Shown: positions 32,523 through 41,073, numbered from the stretch's first letter. The stretch is DNA of 64,000 nt from a bacterium (GCA_027021615.1 JALUTY010000078.1:1-64000); one strand, 5' to 3'. Numbers and translations: made by a program. The notes: a model not told the origin generated them from the letters alone.

Positions 32523-32538
32523 CGCAAGGGGCGTGCCA
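32523..32538 (-). promoter_or_regulatory. sigma-54 promoter of the BcrDA-like operon
   Basis: On the minus strand TGGCACGCCCCTTGCG matches the consensus TGGCACG-N4-TTGC perfectly with GG-N10-GC spacing. Transcription would start near 32512, about 60 nt before the ATG. Confidence 0.85.
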
Positions 32539-32615
32539 ACCCCGGCAGGGGGGTGGGGGGGAGGGGCTGGGGGCCCGGGGGAACCGCAGGGCCTCCGTGG
32601 GGGTCCGGGGTGGGG

Positions 32616-32648
32616 CCGTTCGTCGATGAATGTCCACCGACGAAACGG
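32616..32648. promoter_or_regulatory. inverted repeat: candidate activator site or speD terminator
   Basis: CCGTTCGTCG and CGACGAAACGG are inverted around a 12-bp spacer about 80-110 bp upstream of the sigma-54 site and 45 bp downstream of the speD stop. Either role is possible. There is no T-tract. Confidence 0.35.
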
Positions 32649-32693
32649 TGAAAAATCAGCGGTTTCCGGCCCGATTGGAGGCCCCGTGCGGGA

Positions 32694-33467
32694 TCACCCG
32701 AAGATGTTCTTGCCGTAGAAGATCTCGGTGATCTCCCGCTCCAGCAGGGCCCGGATGTGGCGCCGCTCGTCCGGGGGCCGGTCCTCGGCCGCGTCCCCGA
32801 ACAGGAACCGGTCGAGCTCCAGGTCCCGGAGCATCATCTTCGTGTGGAAGAGGTTCTCCTGGTAGATGTTGATGTCCACCGTATGGTACTCGGCCAGGAT
32901 CTCCGGGTCGATGAACTCCTGGATCGAGCGGATGTCGTGATCCAGAAAGTGCTTCCGGCCGTCCACGTCCCGGGTGAACCCCCGCACCCGGTAGTCGATC
33001 ACCACCACCTCGGACTCGAAGCTGCGGATCAGGTGGTTCAGGGCCTTCAAAGGCGAGATCTGGCCGCAGGTGCTCACATCGATGTCCACCCGGAAGGTGG
33101 AGATGCCGCTGGACCCGTCGGACTCGGGGTAGGTGTGGGCCGCCAGGTGGCTCTTGTCCAGGTGGGCCACCTGGGCCTGTGACGCCGGGATCTGCACCGG
33201 CTCCTCCGCCACCAGCACGGTCACCGAGGCGCCCATGGGGTCGTAGTCCTGGCTGGCCAGGTTCAGGATGTTGGCGCCGAGGATGTCCGCCACCTCGGTG
33301 AGGATCCGGGTGAGGCGCTCGGAGTTGTACTCCTCGTCGATGTACTCCAGGTACTCGCGCCGGGCCTCCGGGCTTCGGGCGTAGGAGATGTCGTAAATGT
33401 TGAACGACAGGCTCTTGGTCAGGTTGTTGAAGCCTTGCAGTCTGATGGGACCCGCGGCTCGCTTCAC
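32694..33467 (-). CDS. speD: S-adenosylmethionine decarboxylase proenzyme
   Basis: This 257-aa enzyme supplies decarboxylated SAM for spermidine synthesis. It is of the E. coli-like long prokaryotic class: [16 protein letters not shown] near the start, [15 protein letters not shown] near residues 103-117 where the Ser after Lys becomes the pyruvoyl group after self-cleavage, [20 protein letters not shown] near residue 122, and [16 protein letters not shown] near residue 173. It starts at GTG with GGAGGG upstream. It is 18 bp downstream of the zincin gene. No spermidine synthase is in the window. Confidence 0.94.
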   Translation of the reverse strand: MKRAAGPIRLQGFNNLTKSLSFNIYDISYARSPEARREYLEYIDEEYNSERLTRILTEVADILGANILNLASQDYDPMGASVTVLVAEEPVQIPASQAQVAHLDKSHLAAHTYPESDGSSGISTFRVDIDVSTCGQISPLKALNHLIRSFESEVVVIDYRVRGFTRDVDGRKHFLDHDIRSIQEFIDPEILAEYHTVDINIYQENLFHTKMMLRDLELDRFLFGDAAEDRPPDERRHIRALLEREITEIFYGKNIFG

Positions 33468-33485
33468 GGGCGTCCCTCCCGTGGG

Positions 33486-33860
33486 TCAGCCTCCTCTTTC
33501 GAGGCGGCGGAGTTGGGCCTCGGACAGGCCCAGGTAGTGGCCGATCTCGTGGACGAGGGTGTCGCGGACGACCTCCTCCACCGGCACGCCCCAGGCGGCG
33601 GCGTAGCGTTCGATGGGGCCCTGGAACAGGACGATCCGGTCCGGCAGTCGGGCCACGATGTCGTGGGTCCGCTCCGACAGGGGCCAGCCCTGGTACAGCC
33701 CCAGCAGCCCGTCCCGCTCACGGATCCCCATCTCCGCGAGGGTCTGGGGGTCGGGCCAGTCCTCCACCCAGATCGTCACGTTGTCGATGCGGTCCAGCAG
33801 GGCCCGGGGCAGGGCGGCCAGCTGATCTTCTGCGATCTGTTCGAATCGTCTGCGGTCCAT
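33486..33860 (-). CDS. metallopeptidase family protein (zincin, PF06262-like)
   Basis: This 124-aa protein carries the zinc-protease motif HEIGHYLGL near residue 104 after VVRDTLV. DRIVLFQGPIERYA lies near residue 75. These small zincins are widespread and of uncertain substrate. The ATG at 33860 is preferred over one 17 codons upstream because family members begin near FEQIAEDQLAALP. It is co-oriented with speD and ends 18 bp before it. Confidence 0.85.
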   Translation of the reverse strand: MDRRRFEQIAEDQLAALPRALLDRIDNVTIWVEDWPDPQTLAEMGIRERDGLLGLYQGWPLSERTHDIVARLPDRIVLFQGPIERYAAAWGVPVEEVVRDTLVHEIGHYLGLSEAQLRRLERGG

Positions 33861-33920
33861 GGCTCGTCCGGCGAAACGGCGAAGTTTATGGAGCCGGCTC
33901 GCTCGGGTCAAACGTTTTTT

Positions 33921-33960
33921 CCGCTAGGACGCTAGGAGGCTAGGACGCTAGGAGGCTTGA
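33921..33960. repeat. 8-bp tandem array
   Basis: CGCTAGGA, CGCTAGGA, GGCTAGGA, CGCTAGGA, GGCTTGAA runs on without interruption, then AACCTCC. It is a clear example of strict 8-bp periodicity. Confidence 0.85.
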
Positions 33961-33984
33961 AAACCTCCAGGATTCCATCACGTT

Positions 33985-34220
33985 CTAGCGTTCCGTTTCG
34001 CAAAAACGTATGCGGATTGCGGCGGTGGGGCTGGGGGCTCCGACGAAGCGCGACGGCCGAGCAGCTCGGGCCGCCCGGCGCCAGGGGAGCGGCCGCGGCG
34101 CGTGCTCTCACGCGCCGCAGCGGACCGCGCCGAGGCGGCCTCTGCGAGGCCGTTCAGCGAAGGAGGGGCCCCCAGCCCCACCCCCTGCCGTACTACGAGA
34201 TTTAGGAAACGCTACGCTAG
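33985..34220. repeat. palindromic repeat B, copy 3 (236 bp)
   Basis: The left end CTAGCGTTCCGTTTCGCAAA and the reverse complement of the right end, CTAGCGTAGCGTTTCCTAAA, match at 16 of 20 bases. The inner inverted blocks and the central CGGCGCGTG/CACGCGCCG hairpin are as in copy 1. It lies in the divergent gap between the zincin and the lipoprotein gene. Confidence 0.9.
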
Positions 34221-34315
34221 TCCCCCGCAGTCCCGCTTCCGTTCCCCACGAGCCTAGGCTACCATGTCGCCCCGGCCCGGCGACCGGAAACCGACGACCC
34301 AAATACTAAGACCTT

Positions 34316-34570
34316 CAAACGTATTGCCAGGGGACGGGGTGGGGGCCTGGCTCCGGCCGGGCGCGAGTGCGGCATCCGATCGCCGCGCCTTCTCATGCCG
34401 CCGCTTGCGCGTCGATCCGTGCCACGATAGCGGAACCCTTGGGATCCTGGGGCGATCCGGACGTTCGGAGGGCGCGGCGAGCTAAGGGGCCGCACCCGGC
34501 GCTCCACCAGGCCCCCACCCCGCACTCCCCAAGGGGAAGGAGGCACGGGCCTGGCAATACTTTCGTTGGA
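34316..34570. repeat. mosaic hairpin repeat D, copy 1
   Basis: The ends are inverted: AACGTATTGCCAGG and CCTGGCAATACTTTCGTTGG. Inside, GGCTCCGGCCGGGCGCGAGT, GCATCCGATCGCCGCGCC and CTAAGGGGCCGCACCCGGCG recur at 59278-59536. A heptamer fragment (CGACCGGAAACCGACGACC) precedes it at 34280-34300. Confidence 0.85.
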
Positions 34571-34579
34571 ATTAGTAGC

Positions 34580-34740
34580 TACGGCTTTGCGGCCAACGAC
34601 CAACGACTGGCGACCAACGACCGAGAACCGAAGTTACCCGAAACCGCTGGGAACCAGAGAAGGTTTTCGGCCTCCTGGCCTCCCAGCTTCCTAGCGTTCC
34701 AGCCTTCTGGCGTTCCAGCTTTCCAGCGGGCCGAAGGCCC
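34580..34740. repeat. full heptamer, octamer and hairpin leader of the lipoprotein gene
   Basis: Plus-strand order: five 7-bp units of CAACGAC/CGACCAA type (34585-34625), GCTGGGAACCAGAG, about seven 8-bp units of CTTCCTAG/CGTTCCAG type (34670-34725), then AGCGGGCCGAAGGCCCAAAA, then AAGGAGG. All three module types occur in one leader. Confidence 0.85.
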
Positions 34741-34757
34741 AAAAAGGAGGTTCCCCC

Positions 34758-35375
34758 ATGAGCCGAGTGCTGGTTCGAATCGTCGCGGTCCTGGGCCTTT
34801 TCTCTCTTTGGGCCTGCGCCCCCAAGGCGGTGATCCTCGATCCCGGGCCGGTGCCGATGGAGGCCCAGCCGGGGTGGAGCGACACCCCGGCCGCGTGGTC
34901 GTTCTGGGTCCGGCAGGTGCGGGACGCCCGGCCGCCGGAACGGGCCGGGCAGCGGGTGGGGGTGCTGTACACCCGGTTCGAAAAGACCCCCCAGGACGCC
35001 TTCCTGGAAGCCGATCCGGCGGCCTACGTGGCCCAGGAGCTGCGCCGATACCTGCTCCACCGGGGCTTGGAGGCCTCGTCCCAGGGCAAGGCCCGCATCT
35101 ACCTGGACCTGGAGCTGCGGGAGTTCTCCCTGGAGGAGATGCCGGGCACGGTGGTGGACGAGGTTCGGGTACGGGTGGCCTACGCCGTGTCGTTCGTGGA
35201 TCGGGGAGGCAACGTGCTCTCCAAGGTCAAGGTGGAGGCCGAGAACCAGGTGAAGTCCCCGGGCAACACGGCCCGCCGGGCGGAGGCCGCCTTTCGGGAG
35301 GCCCTGATGGACACCTTCCGGGCCCTGGCCCAGAGCGAGGAGTTCCGAAAGGTGGTGGCCCGGCTCGGGGGATGA
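34758..35375 (+). CDS. outer-membrane-type lipoprotein of unknown function
   Basis: This 205-aa protein begins with a lipoprotein signal: hydrophobic VRIVAVLGLFSLWAC with the lipobox LWAC and Cys at residue 20. The mature part has beta-rich segments such as QRVGVLYTRFEKTP, YLDLELREFSLEEMP and RVRVAYAVSFVDRGGN, followed by helix RRAEAAFREALMDTFRALAQ. This resembles YajG/LPS-assembly-type small lipoproteins in layout, but no family is asserted. AAGGAGG precedes the ATG. Its stop overlaps the next ATG. Confidence 0.8.
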   Translation: MSRVLVRIVAVLGLFSLWACAPKAVILDPGPVPMEAQPGWSDTPAAWSFWVRQVRDARPPERAGQRVGVLYTRFEKTPQDAFLEADPAAYVAQELRRYLLHRGLEASSQGKARIYLDLELREFSLEEMPGTVVDEVRVRVAYAVSFVDRGGNVLSKVKVEAENQVKSPGNTARRAEAAFREALMDTFRALAQSEEFRKVVARLGG

Positions 35376-36055
35376 GGACGCCGGTCGGGCTGCGCGTCCG
35401 GGCCTACGAACGGGCGGGCCGGGCCCTGCAGGGGTTCTTCTCGGCGTGGACCTCGGCGTTCTGCGCCCGGTGCGTCGAGGTGACCCGGCTGGCCCACCCC
35501 CGCCTTCCGGCCGCGGACGTCGAGGTGCTCGAGGGAGTGTTTGCGGGGTGCTGCCAGGCGGGGGTGGCCGACGGGTACTGGATCCCGGGCCTCGGCGACG
35601 AGGGCCGGTTTCCCCCGGAGGTGGTCGAGGCCCTGGAACGGGCCCGGCGGCATCTGTGCGCGCGCCGTCCCGTGCCCCCCCGGTTCCGGGTGCGCGAGCG
35701 CCGGACCGGCCGGGTGGCCACGGGGGTGGGGTGCGCATACCTCTCCCCGAACGGGTGTGTGCTGGGGCCCTGGAGGGCCCCCTTGTGCTTTGGGTTCCTG
35801 TGCTCGGGGCCGGCCCGGGCCCTGGCCGAGGCGTTGGGCCTGCCCGAGCCCGCGGGCGACACGGACGACTTCGCGGGAGCTCGGGGTGTGTTCGCCGCGG
35901 TGGTGTTCGGCGATCCGCAGGAGGCCGAGGGGGCCGTGTCCGGTCTGGAACGCCGATTGCAAGGTTGGCACGCGGCCCTGGAGCAACGGTTCGGCACCGG
36001 CGAGGGGCTGTACCGCTGGTGGCGAGAACGCGAGGGGTTCTTGACAGGCTTGTGA
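35372..36055 (+). CDS. Cys-rich protein of unknown function
   Basis: This 227-aa protein is coupled to the lipoprotein gene by an ATGA overlap. Cys residues are clustered: FCARCVEVTRL near residue 30, FAGCCQAG near residue 62, and GCAYLSPNGCVLGPWRAPLC with FGFLC after it near residues 117-141. The pattern suggests a metal or Fe-S site, as in YkgJ-type cysteine-cluster proteins, but it is not a confident match. There is no signal peptide or transmembrane segment. The C-terminal third is helical and ends LYRWWREREGFLTGL. Confidence 0.7.
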   Translation: MRTPVGLRVRAYERAGRALQGFFSAWTSAFCARCVEVTRLAHPRLPAADVEVLEGVFAGCCQAGVADGYWIPGLGDEGRFPPEVVEALERARRHLCARRPVPPRFRVRERRTGRVATGVGCAYLSPNGCVLGPWRAPLCFGFLCSGPARALAEALGLPEPAGDTDDFAGARGVFAAVVFGDPQEAEGAVSGLERRLQGWHAALEQRFGTGEGLYRWWREREGFLTGL

Positions 36056-36154
36056 TCGTTTTCATACGCTGCGGGCCGCCCGCCCTCTGGGGGAGGGGTC
36101 GGTCTCGTTCGATTTCGTTACTGTTTCGTTTGGTTTGCTGAAAAAGGTGGGCCG

Positions 36155-36736
36155 ATGGCAGCACTGGGACTGCTCTTCCTCAGCGCCGTGCTCGTGAACA
36201 ATTTCGTTTTGGCGCGGTTCCTGGGGATCTGCCCCTTCCTGGGGGTGTCCAAGCGCACCGAGACCGCGGTGGGCATGAGCCTGGCGGTCCTGTTCGTCAT
36301 GACCGTGGCCGGCGTGGTCACCTGGTTCCTCCAGACCCTGGTCCTGGAGCCCCTGGGCCTCGAGTACCTCCAGACCATCGCGTTCATCCTGGTCATCGCC
36401 GCCCTGGTGCAGCTGGTGGAGATGGTGGTCCAGTACGCGAGCCCGGCGCTCCACCAGGCCCTGGGCATCTTCCTTCCCCTGATCACCACCAACTGCGCCG
36501 TGCTGGGCCTGGCCGTGCTCAACGTGCAGAAGGGCCACGGGTTCCTGGAGACCGTGGTGTTCAGCGTGGGCGCGTCCCTGGGGTTCGGCCTGGCCCTGGT
36601 CCTCTTCTCCGGCATGCGCGAGCGGATCGCGGTGGCCGACGTGCCCAAGGCGTTCCAGGGCACGGCCGTGGCCCTGGTGACCGCGGGCCTCCTCTCCCTG
36701 GCGTTCCTGGGGTTCGCCGGCCTGGTGAAGCAGTGA
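36155..36736 (+). CDS. rnfA: Rnf complex membrane subunit RnfA
   Basis: This 193-aa, six-helix membrane protein begins [20 protein letters not shown] and contains [16 protein letters not shown] near residue 108 and [20 protein letters not shown] near residue 140, standard for RnfA/RsxA. With the other subunits it couples ferredoxin:NAD+ electron transfer to ion translocation. It is the first gene of rnfABCDGE. The 99-bp gap upstream holds a low-complexity TCGTT-rich stretch; no clear promoter was chosen. Confidence 0.96.
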   Translation: MAALGLLFLSAVLVNNFVLARFLGICPFLGVSKRTETAVGMSLAVLFVMTVAGVVTWFLQTLVLEPLGLEYLQTIAFILVIAALVQLVEMVVQYASPALHQALGIFLPLITTNCAVLGLAVLNVQKGHGFLETVVFSVGASLGFGLALVLFSGMRERIAVADVPKAFQGTAVALVTAGLLSLAFLGFAGLVKQ

Positions 36737-36743
36737 GGGTGCC

Positions 36744-37745
36744 GTGATTCCCGCGGTCGGTGTGCTGGGGTTGCTGGGGCTGTTGGCCGCCCTGGGGCTG
36801 GCGGTGGCGAGCCTGCGGTTCCGGGTCGAGGTGGATCCCCGGGTGGAGCAGATCGAGGGCGTTCTGCCCGGGGTGAACTGCGGGGCCTGCGGGTACGCGG
36901 GGTGCTCGGCCCTGGCCCAGGCGTTGGTAGAGGGCGAGGCGGCGCCCACGGCCTGCATCCCGGGGGGGGGCGACGTGGCCCAGGCCGTGGCCGGGATCCT
37001 CGGGGTGGACGCGGGCGAGACGGTGCAGCGGGTGGCCGTGGTCCACTGCAAGGGCTCCCCGGACGTGGCTCCCGACCGGGGCCGGTACGCGGGCATCCCG
37101 GACTGCCGGGCGGCGACCCTGGTGGGCGGGGGGCCCAAGCGGTGCGCCTACGGCTGCATGGGACTGGGGAGCTGCGAGCGGGCCTGCCCCTTCGACGCGA
37201 TCCACGTGGGGCCCGACCGGCTGGCCCACGTGGATCGCGAGAAGTGCACCGGGTGCGGCGCCTGCGTCGAGGCGTGCCCGAAGCGGATCATCGATCTCGT
37301 TCCGGCCGACCGGCTCGTGTACATCCGGTGCACGAACCCCCACCGGGGCAAGGCGGTCAAGGCCGTGTGCTCTGTGGGGTGCATCGGGTGCCGCCGGTGC
37401 GAGAAGACCTGCCCCTTCGGGGCCATCTCCCTGGACCGGGACCTGGCCCGGATCGATCCGGAGAAGTGCACCTCGTGCGGGCTGTGCGCCACCGTGTGCC
37501 CCACCTCCACCATCGACGACCTGGTGGAGGTGCGCCACCGGGCCCGGATCGACGAGGACGCCTGCATCGGCTGCACCAAGTGCGCCAAGGTCTGCCCGGT
37601 GGACGCGATCGCGGGGGAGCGCAAGCAGCCCCACCGGGTGGACCCCGAGAAGTGCATCGCCTGCTCCCAGTGCACGGAGGCCTGCCCGGTGAACGCGATC
37701 CATGAGGGTGAGCCCCTGGTGCGGGGGCAGGGGGAGGCGGCGTGA
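36744..37745 (+). CDS. rnfB: Rnf complex ferredoxin-accepting subunit RnfB
   Basis: This 333-aa subunit starts at GTG, with one N-terminal membrane helix (VGVLGLLGLLAALGLAVASL), the NCGACGYAGCSAL cluster site near residue 45, and six further CxxCxxCxxxC-type motifs between about residues 132 and 323 (CMGLGSCERAC, CTGCGACVEAC, CIGCRRCEKTC, CTSCGLCATVC, CIGCTKCAKVC, CIACSQCTEAC). This multi-cluster form equals the clostridial/Acetobacterium type and is larger than gammaproteobacterial RnfB. It is the likely entry point for electrons from reduced ferredoxin. Confidence 0.95.
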   Translation: MIPAVGVLGLLGLLAALGLAVASLRFRVEVDPRVEQIEGVLPGVNCGACGYAGCSALAQALVEGEAAPTACIPGGGDVAQAVAGILGVDAGETVQRVAVVHCKGSPDVAPDRGRYAGIPDCRAATLVGGGPKRCAYGCMGLGSCERACPFDAIHVGPDRLAHVDREKCTGCGACVEACPKRIIDLVPADRLVYIRCTNPHRGKAVKAVCSVGCIGCRRCEKTCPFGAISLDRDLARIDPEKCTSCGLCATVCPTSTIDDLVEVRHRARIDEDACIGCTKCAKVCPVDAIAGERKQPHRVDPEKCIACSQCTEACPVNAIHEGEPLVRGQGEAA

Positions 37746-39073
37746 TGGCGGCCCGCACGTTCCCGCTGGGCGGCGTGCACCCGCCGGACCAGAAGCACCT
37801 CTCGGCGGCCAAGCCGGTGGAGCCGGCCCCGTTGCCGGACCTGCTGGTGGTGCCCCTGAGCCAGCACATCGGCGCGCCGGCCCGGCCGGTGGTGAAAAAA
37901 GGGGACCGGGTCCTGGCCGGTCAGGCGATCGGCGAGGCCGTGGGGTTCGTGTCGGTGCCGGTGCACGCGCCCACCTCGGGCAAGGTGCTCCGGGTGGAGC
38001 CGGCGCCCCATCCCCTGGGGCCTCCCCAGCCCGCGGTGGTCATCGAGCCCGACGGCGAGGACCGGTGGGCCGACGACCTGGAGCCCCCGACCGATCCCCA
38101 CGGGGCCGACCCCGACGAGATCCGGCAGCGGATCCAGGCCGCCGGCATCGTGGGCATGGGCGGGGCCACGTTCCCGACCCACGTGAAGCTCTCGCCTCCG
38201 CCCGAGGTCAAGATTGACACGGTGATCCTCAACGGGGTGGAGTGCGAGCCCTACCTCACGGCGGACCACCGGCTGATGCTGGAGGAGCCCGACCGGATCC
38301 TGGCGGGGCTGAGGGTCATCCTGTCGGTGTTCGGGCTGGACAAGGGCTACATCGGCATCGAGGAGAACAAGCCCGACGCCATCGAGCTGCTCGGCCGGAA
38401 GGCCCGGGAGCAGGGGTTCGCCGAGGTGGTGCCGCTGGCGGTCAAGTACCCCCAGGGCGCGGAGAAGCAGCTCATCAAGGCGATCACCGGCCGCGAGGTG
38501 CCCTCGGGCCAGCTGCCCATGGCCGTGGGCGCGGTGGTGCAGAACGTGGGCACCGCGGCCGCCATCTGGGACGCGGTGTCGGCCGGCCGCCCCCTGGTGG
38601 AGCGGATCACCACCGTGACCGGTGAGGGCGTGGCCGAGCCCCGGAACCTGAGGGTGCGCATCGGCACGCCGGTGCGGCACCTGATCGAGCTGGCCGGCGG
38701 CCTGCGCGGCGAGCCGGGCAAGCTGATCCTGGGGGGGCCGATGATGGGCATCGCCCACCACGACCCGGACGTGCCGGCGGTCAAGGGCACCTCGGGGGTG
38801 CTCCTGTTGCCCCGGGACCGGGTGCGCACCGCCCCGGAGGGGCCGTGCATCCGGTGCGGCCGGTGCGTGGACGCCTGCCCCATGGGGCTCGCGCCCACCA
38901 TCCTGCGCACCCTGATCGCCCACGAGATGGTGGCCGAGGCGGACGAGTGGAACGCCCTGGACTGCATCGAGTGCGGGTCGTGCTCGTTCGTGTGCCCGGC
39001 GGCGATCCCGCTCGTGCAGGCGATCCGGTACGCCAAGGGCCGCGTCATGGCCCGGCGCCGCAAGGGGGGGTGA
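37745..39073 (+). CDS. rnfC: Rnf complex NADH-binding subunit RnfC
   Basis: This 442-aa protein has GGVHPPDQKHLSAAKPVEP at the start, the Gly-rich FMN/NADH loop GIVGMGGATFPTHVKL near residue 136, LNGVECEPYLTADHRLMLEE near residue 160, and two cluster motifs, CIRCGRCVDACPMG near residue 368 and CIECGSCSFVCPA near residue 407. It is NuoF-like and oxidises or reduces NADH. ATG 37745 is preferred to the GTG one codon earlier. It overlaps the rnfB stop. Confidence 0.95.
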   Translation: MAARTFPLGGVHPPDQKHLSAAKPVEPAPLPDLLVVPLSQHIGAPARPVVKKGDRVLAGQAIGEAVGFVSVPVHAPTSGKVLRVEPAPHPLGPPQPAVVIEPDGEDRWADDLEPPTDPHGADPDEIRQRIQAAGIVGMGGATFPTHVKLSPPPEVKIDTVILNGVECEPYLTADHRLMLEEPDRILAGLRVILSVFGLDKGYIGIEENKPDAIELLGRKAREQGFAEVVPLAVKYPQGAEKQLIKAITGREVPSGQLPMAVGAVVQNVGTAAAIWDAVSAGRPLVERITTVTGEGVAEPRNLRVRIGTPVRHLIELAGGLRGEPGKLILGGPMMGIAHHDPDVPAVKGTSGVLLLPRDRVRTAPEGPCIRCGRCVDACPMGLAPTILRTLIAHEMVAEADEWNALDCIECGSCSFVCPAAIPLVQAIRYAKGRVMARRRKGG

Positions 39074-39133
39074 AGGGGGCGGCCTGTTTGGGAAACAGTG
39101 CTAACCCGACGACAAGGCCGGCTTGTTCCCTAT

Positions 39134-39332
39134 GGAGGGTGGGGCAAGGGACCTGCCTCCGGCCGGGCGCGAAGCCGGGCGTTGAGATTCGCCGCGCAGG
39201 CACGGGACCGAAGAGATGGTTTCATGGCAACTCGGTGGAATCCGAACCATTTCGCGGTCCGAGCGCCAAAGGCGCTGCGCGGCGAGCGAAGGGGCCGCGC
39301 CCGGCGCTCCAGCAGTTCCCTTGCCCCCCGGA
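39134..39332. repeat. mosaic hairpin repeat C, copy 2, inside the rnf operon
   Basis: GGGGCAAGGGACCTGCC at the left and CAGTTCCCTTGCCCCCC at the right are inverted. The core TTCGCCGCGCAGGCACGGGA, CATTTCGCGGTCCGAGCG and AAGGGGCCGCGCCCGGCGCT is the reverse complement of copy 1. Three heptamers of ACGATTC type follow at 39419-39442. The element splits rnfC from rnfD by 420 bp. No terminator with a T-tract was seen in it. Confidence 0.8.
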
Positions 39333-39493
39333 GCCTTGGCAACGGCCCAGGAGCCGCTCTAGTGAACGTGACATCCGGCCAGGGCGGGATGCGATGGGCT
39401 CGGGCAGAACGCTCTGAAACGATTCACGATTTACGATTCACGGACCTTGAGCACACAGCCGGGAACGCAACCTCTGCCATTGGATTTCTGAAC

Positions 39494-40504
39494 GTGAGAA
39501 AACCCAACGACCCCAAGTGGATCCTGTCCTCGTCGCCCCACGTGTTCCAGGGCGACACCACCGCCCGGATCATGTGGCAGGTGGTGGCGGCGCTGACACC
39601 GGCCGCGGTGTGGGGGGTGTACGCGTTCGGGTGGCGGGCCGCGTGGGTGATCGGTTGGTGCGTGGCCGGGGCCGCGGCCGCCGAGTCGGGGGCGCTGCGG
39701 CTGCGCGGCCGACCCAACGCCCTGGCCGACGGCTCCGCCGTGCTCACGGGGCTGCTGCTGGGCATGAACCTGCCGGCCACGAGCCCCTGGTGGATGGCCC
39801 TCCTGGGGGGGGGGGTGGCGACCGGGCTCGGCAAGCAGGTGTTCGGGGGGCTGGGCCAGAACCCGTTCAACCCGGCCCTGGTGGCCCGGGTGTTCCTGCT
39901 GATCTCGTTCCCGGTGTCCATGACCAACTGGGCCGTGCCGGGCGGCGCCCTGGCCGACGCCGTGACCGCTGCGACCCCCCTGGGCGCTGCCAAGACCGCC
40001 GTGGCCACCCACGGGGCCCTGGGCGACGCCCTGGCGGGGATCCCGTGGTGGAAGCTGTTCGTGGGGCTCCAGCCCGGGAGCCTCGGCGAGGTGTCGGAGC
40101 TGCTCCTCCTCGTGGGCGCGGCCTACCTGCTCTGGAAGCGGATCATCCCCTGGGACATCCCCGCGGCGTTCCTGGGAACCCTGGTGCTCGTCACCGGCGC
40201 GGCCTGGCTCGGGGCCCCGACCAAGGTGGTGCCCCCGTGGTTCCACCTGGTCACCGGCGGCGCGGTGCTCGGGGCGTGCTACATGGCCACCGACATGGTC
40301 ACGAGCCCCCTGACGGCCCGGGGACGGTGGGCGTTCGGGGTGGGGTGCGGGCTCCTGACCGCGGTGATCCGGCTGTGGGGGGGGTACCCCGAGGGGGTGA
40401 GCTTCGCGATCCTCCTCATGAACGCGACGGTGCCCCTGATCGACCGGTTCACGAAGCCCCGGAAGTTCGGTTGGGTGCCTGAGGCGAAAGGGGCGGCGTC
40501 ATGA
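39494..40504 (+). CDS. rnfD: Rnf complex membrane flavoprotein RnfD
   Basis: This subunit of about 336 aa has multiple membrane helices. SSSPHVFQGDTTARIMWQVV near residue 12 is the RnfD/NqrB start, and NALADGSAVLTGLLLGMNLP near residue 75 contains the Ser/Thr region that binds covalent FMN in the family. GLGQNPFNPALVARVFLLIS lies near residue 118 and ATDMVTSPLTARGRWAFGVG near residue 276. The GTG at 39494 is the most family-like start, but no strong ribosome site precedes it and the open frame continues into the repeat. It overlaps rnfG by 4 bp. Confidence 0.92.
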   Translation: MRKPNDPKWILSSSPHVFQGDTTARIMWQVVAALTPAAVWGVYAFGWRAAWVIGWCVAGAAAAESGALRLRGRPNALADGSAVLTGLLLGMNLPATSPWWMALLGGGVATGLGKQVFGGLGQNPFNPALVARVFLLISFPVSMTNWAVPGGALADAVTAATPLGAAKTAVATHGALGDALAGIPWWKLFVGLQPGSLGEVSELLLLVGAAYLLWKRIIPWDIPAAFLGTLVLVTGAAWLGAPTKVVPPWFHLVTGGAVLGACYMATDMVTSPLTARGRWAFGVGCGLLTAVIRLWGGYPEGVSFAILLMNATVPLIDRFTKPRKFGWVPEAKGAAS

Positions 40505-41073
40505 GGGACATGGCGCGGATGGTGCTGGTGCTCACCACGGTGTGCGTGGTGGCGGCCCTGGGCCTGGCCAAGGTGTACGACCTGACCGAGGAGCCGATTC
40601 GCCAGGCCTTGCGCGAGGAGCTGCTGCGGGGCGTGCGGGCCGTGCTGCCCCCCTTCGACAACGCCCCGGACCAGGACGCCCGGGTGGTGGACGGCCGCAC
40701 GTACTACGTGGGCCGCAAGGGCGGCCGGGCCGTGGCCGCCGCGTTCGAGGCGGCCTCGCCCGAGGGGTACGGGGGATGGATCCGGGCTCTGGTGGGGGTG
40801 GACCGGGAGGGCCGGGTCACCGGCGTGGTGATCCTCCAGCACGCCGAGACCCCCGGGCTGGGGGCCAAGGCCGCGGACCCGGGGTACCTGGCCCAGTTCC
40901 GGGGGAAAAGCCTCCAGAGCGCCAACTGGGCCGTGAAGAAGGACGGGGGAGACTTCGACCAGATCACCGGTGCCACGATCACGCCCCGGGCCCTGGTCAA
41001 GGCCATCCGCGAGGCCCTGGAGGCGTTCGAGGCCGCGAAGTCCCAGATCTTCACGCCCGGAGGGGAGGGATGA
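40501..41073 (+). CDS. rnfG: Rnf complex FMN-binding subunit RnfG
   Basis: This 190-aa protein has one N-terminal membrane anchor (MVLVLTTVCVVAALGLAKVY). The FMN-attachment motif DQITGATITPRALVKAI near residues 158-174 binds covalent FMN through the second Thr. HAETPGLGAKAADPGYLAQF near residue 115 is also characteristic. ATG overlaps the rnfD stop (ATGA), and its own stop overlaps rnfE. Confidence 0.95.
   Translation: MRDMARMVLVLTTVCVVAALGLAKVYDLTEEPIRQALREELLRGVRAVLPPFDNAPDQDARVVDGRTYYVGRKGGRAVAAAFEAASPEGYGGWIRALVGVDREGRVTGVVILQHAETPGLGAKAADPGYLAQFRGKSLQSANWAVKKDGGDFDQITGATITPRALVKAIREALEAFEAAKSQIFTPGGEG

Noticed and set aside
34367-36055. 562-codon plus-strand frame through the leader and lipoprotein region
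   Set aside because: Only the part from ATG 35372 is plausible. The upstream portion reads through repeat D and the lipoprotein gene in a wrong frame.
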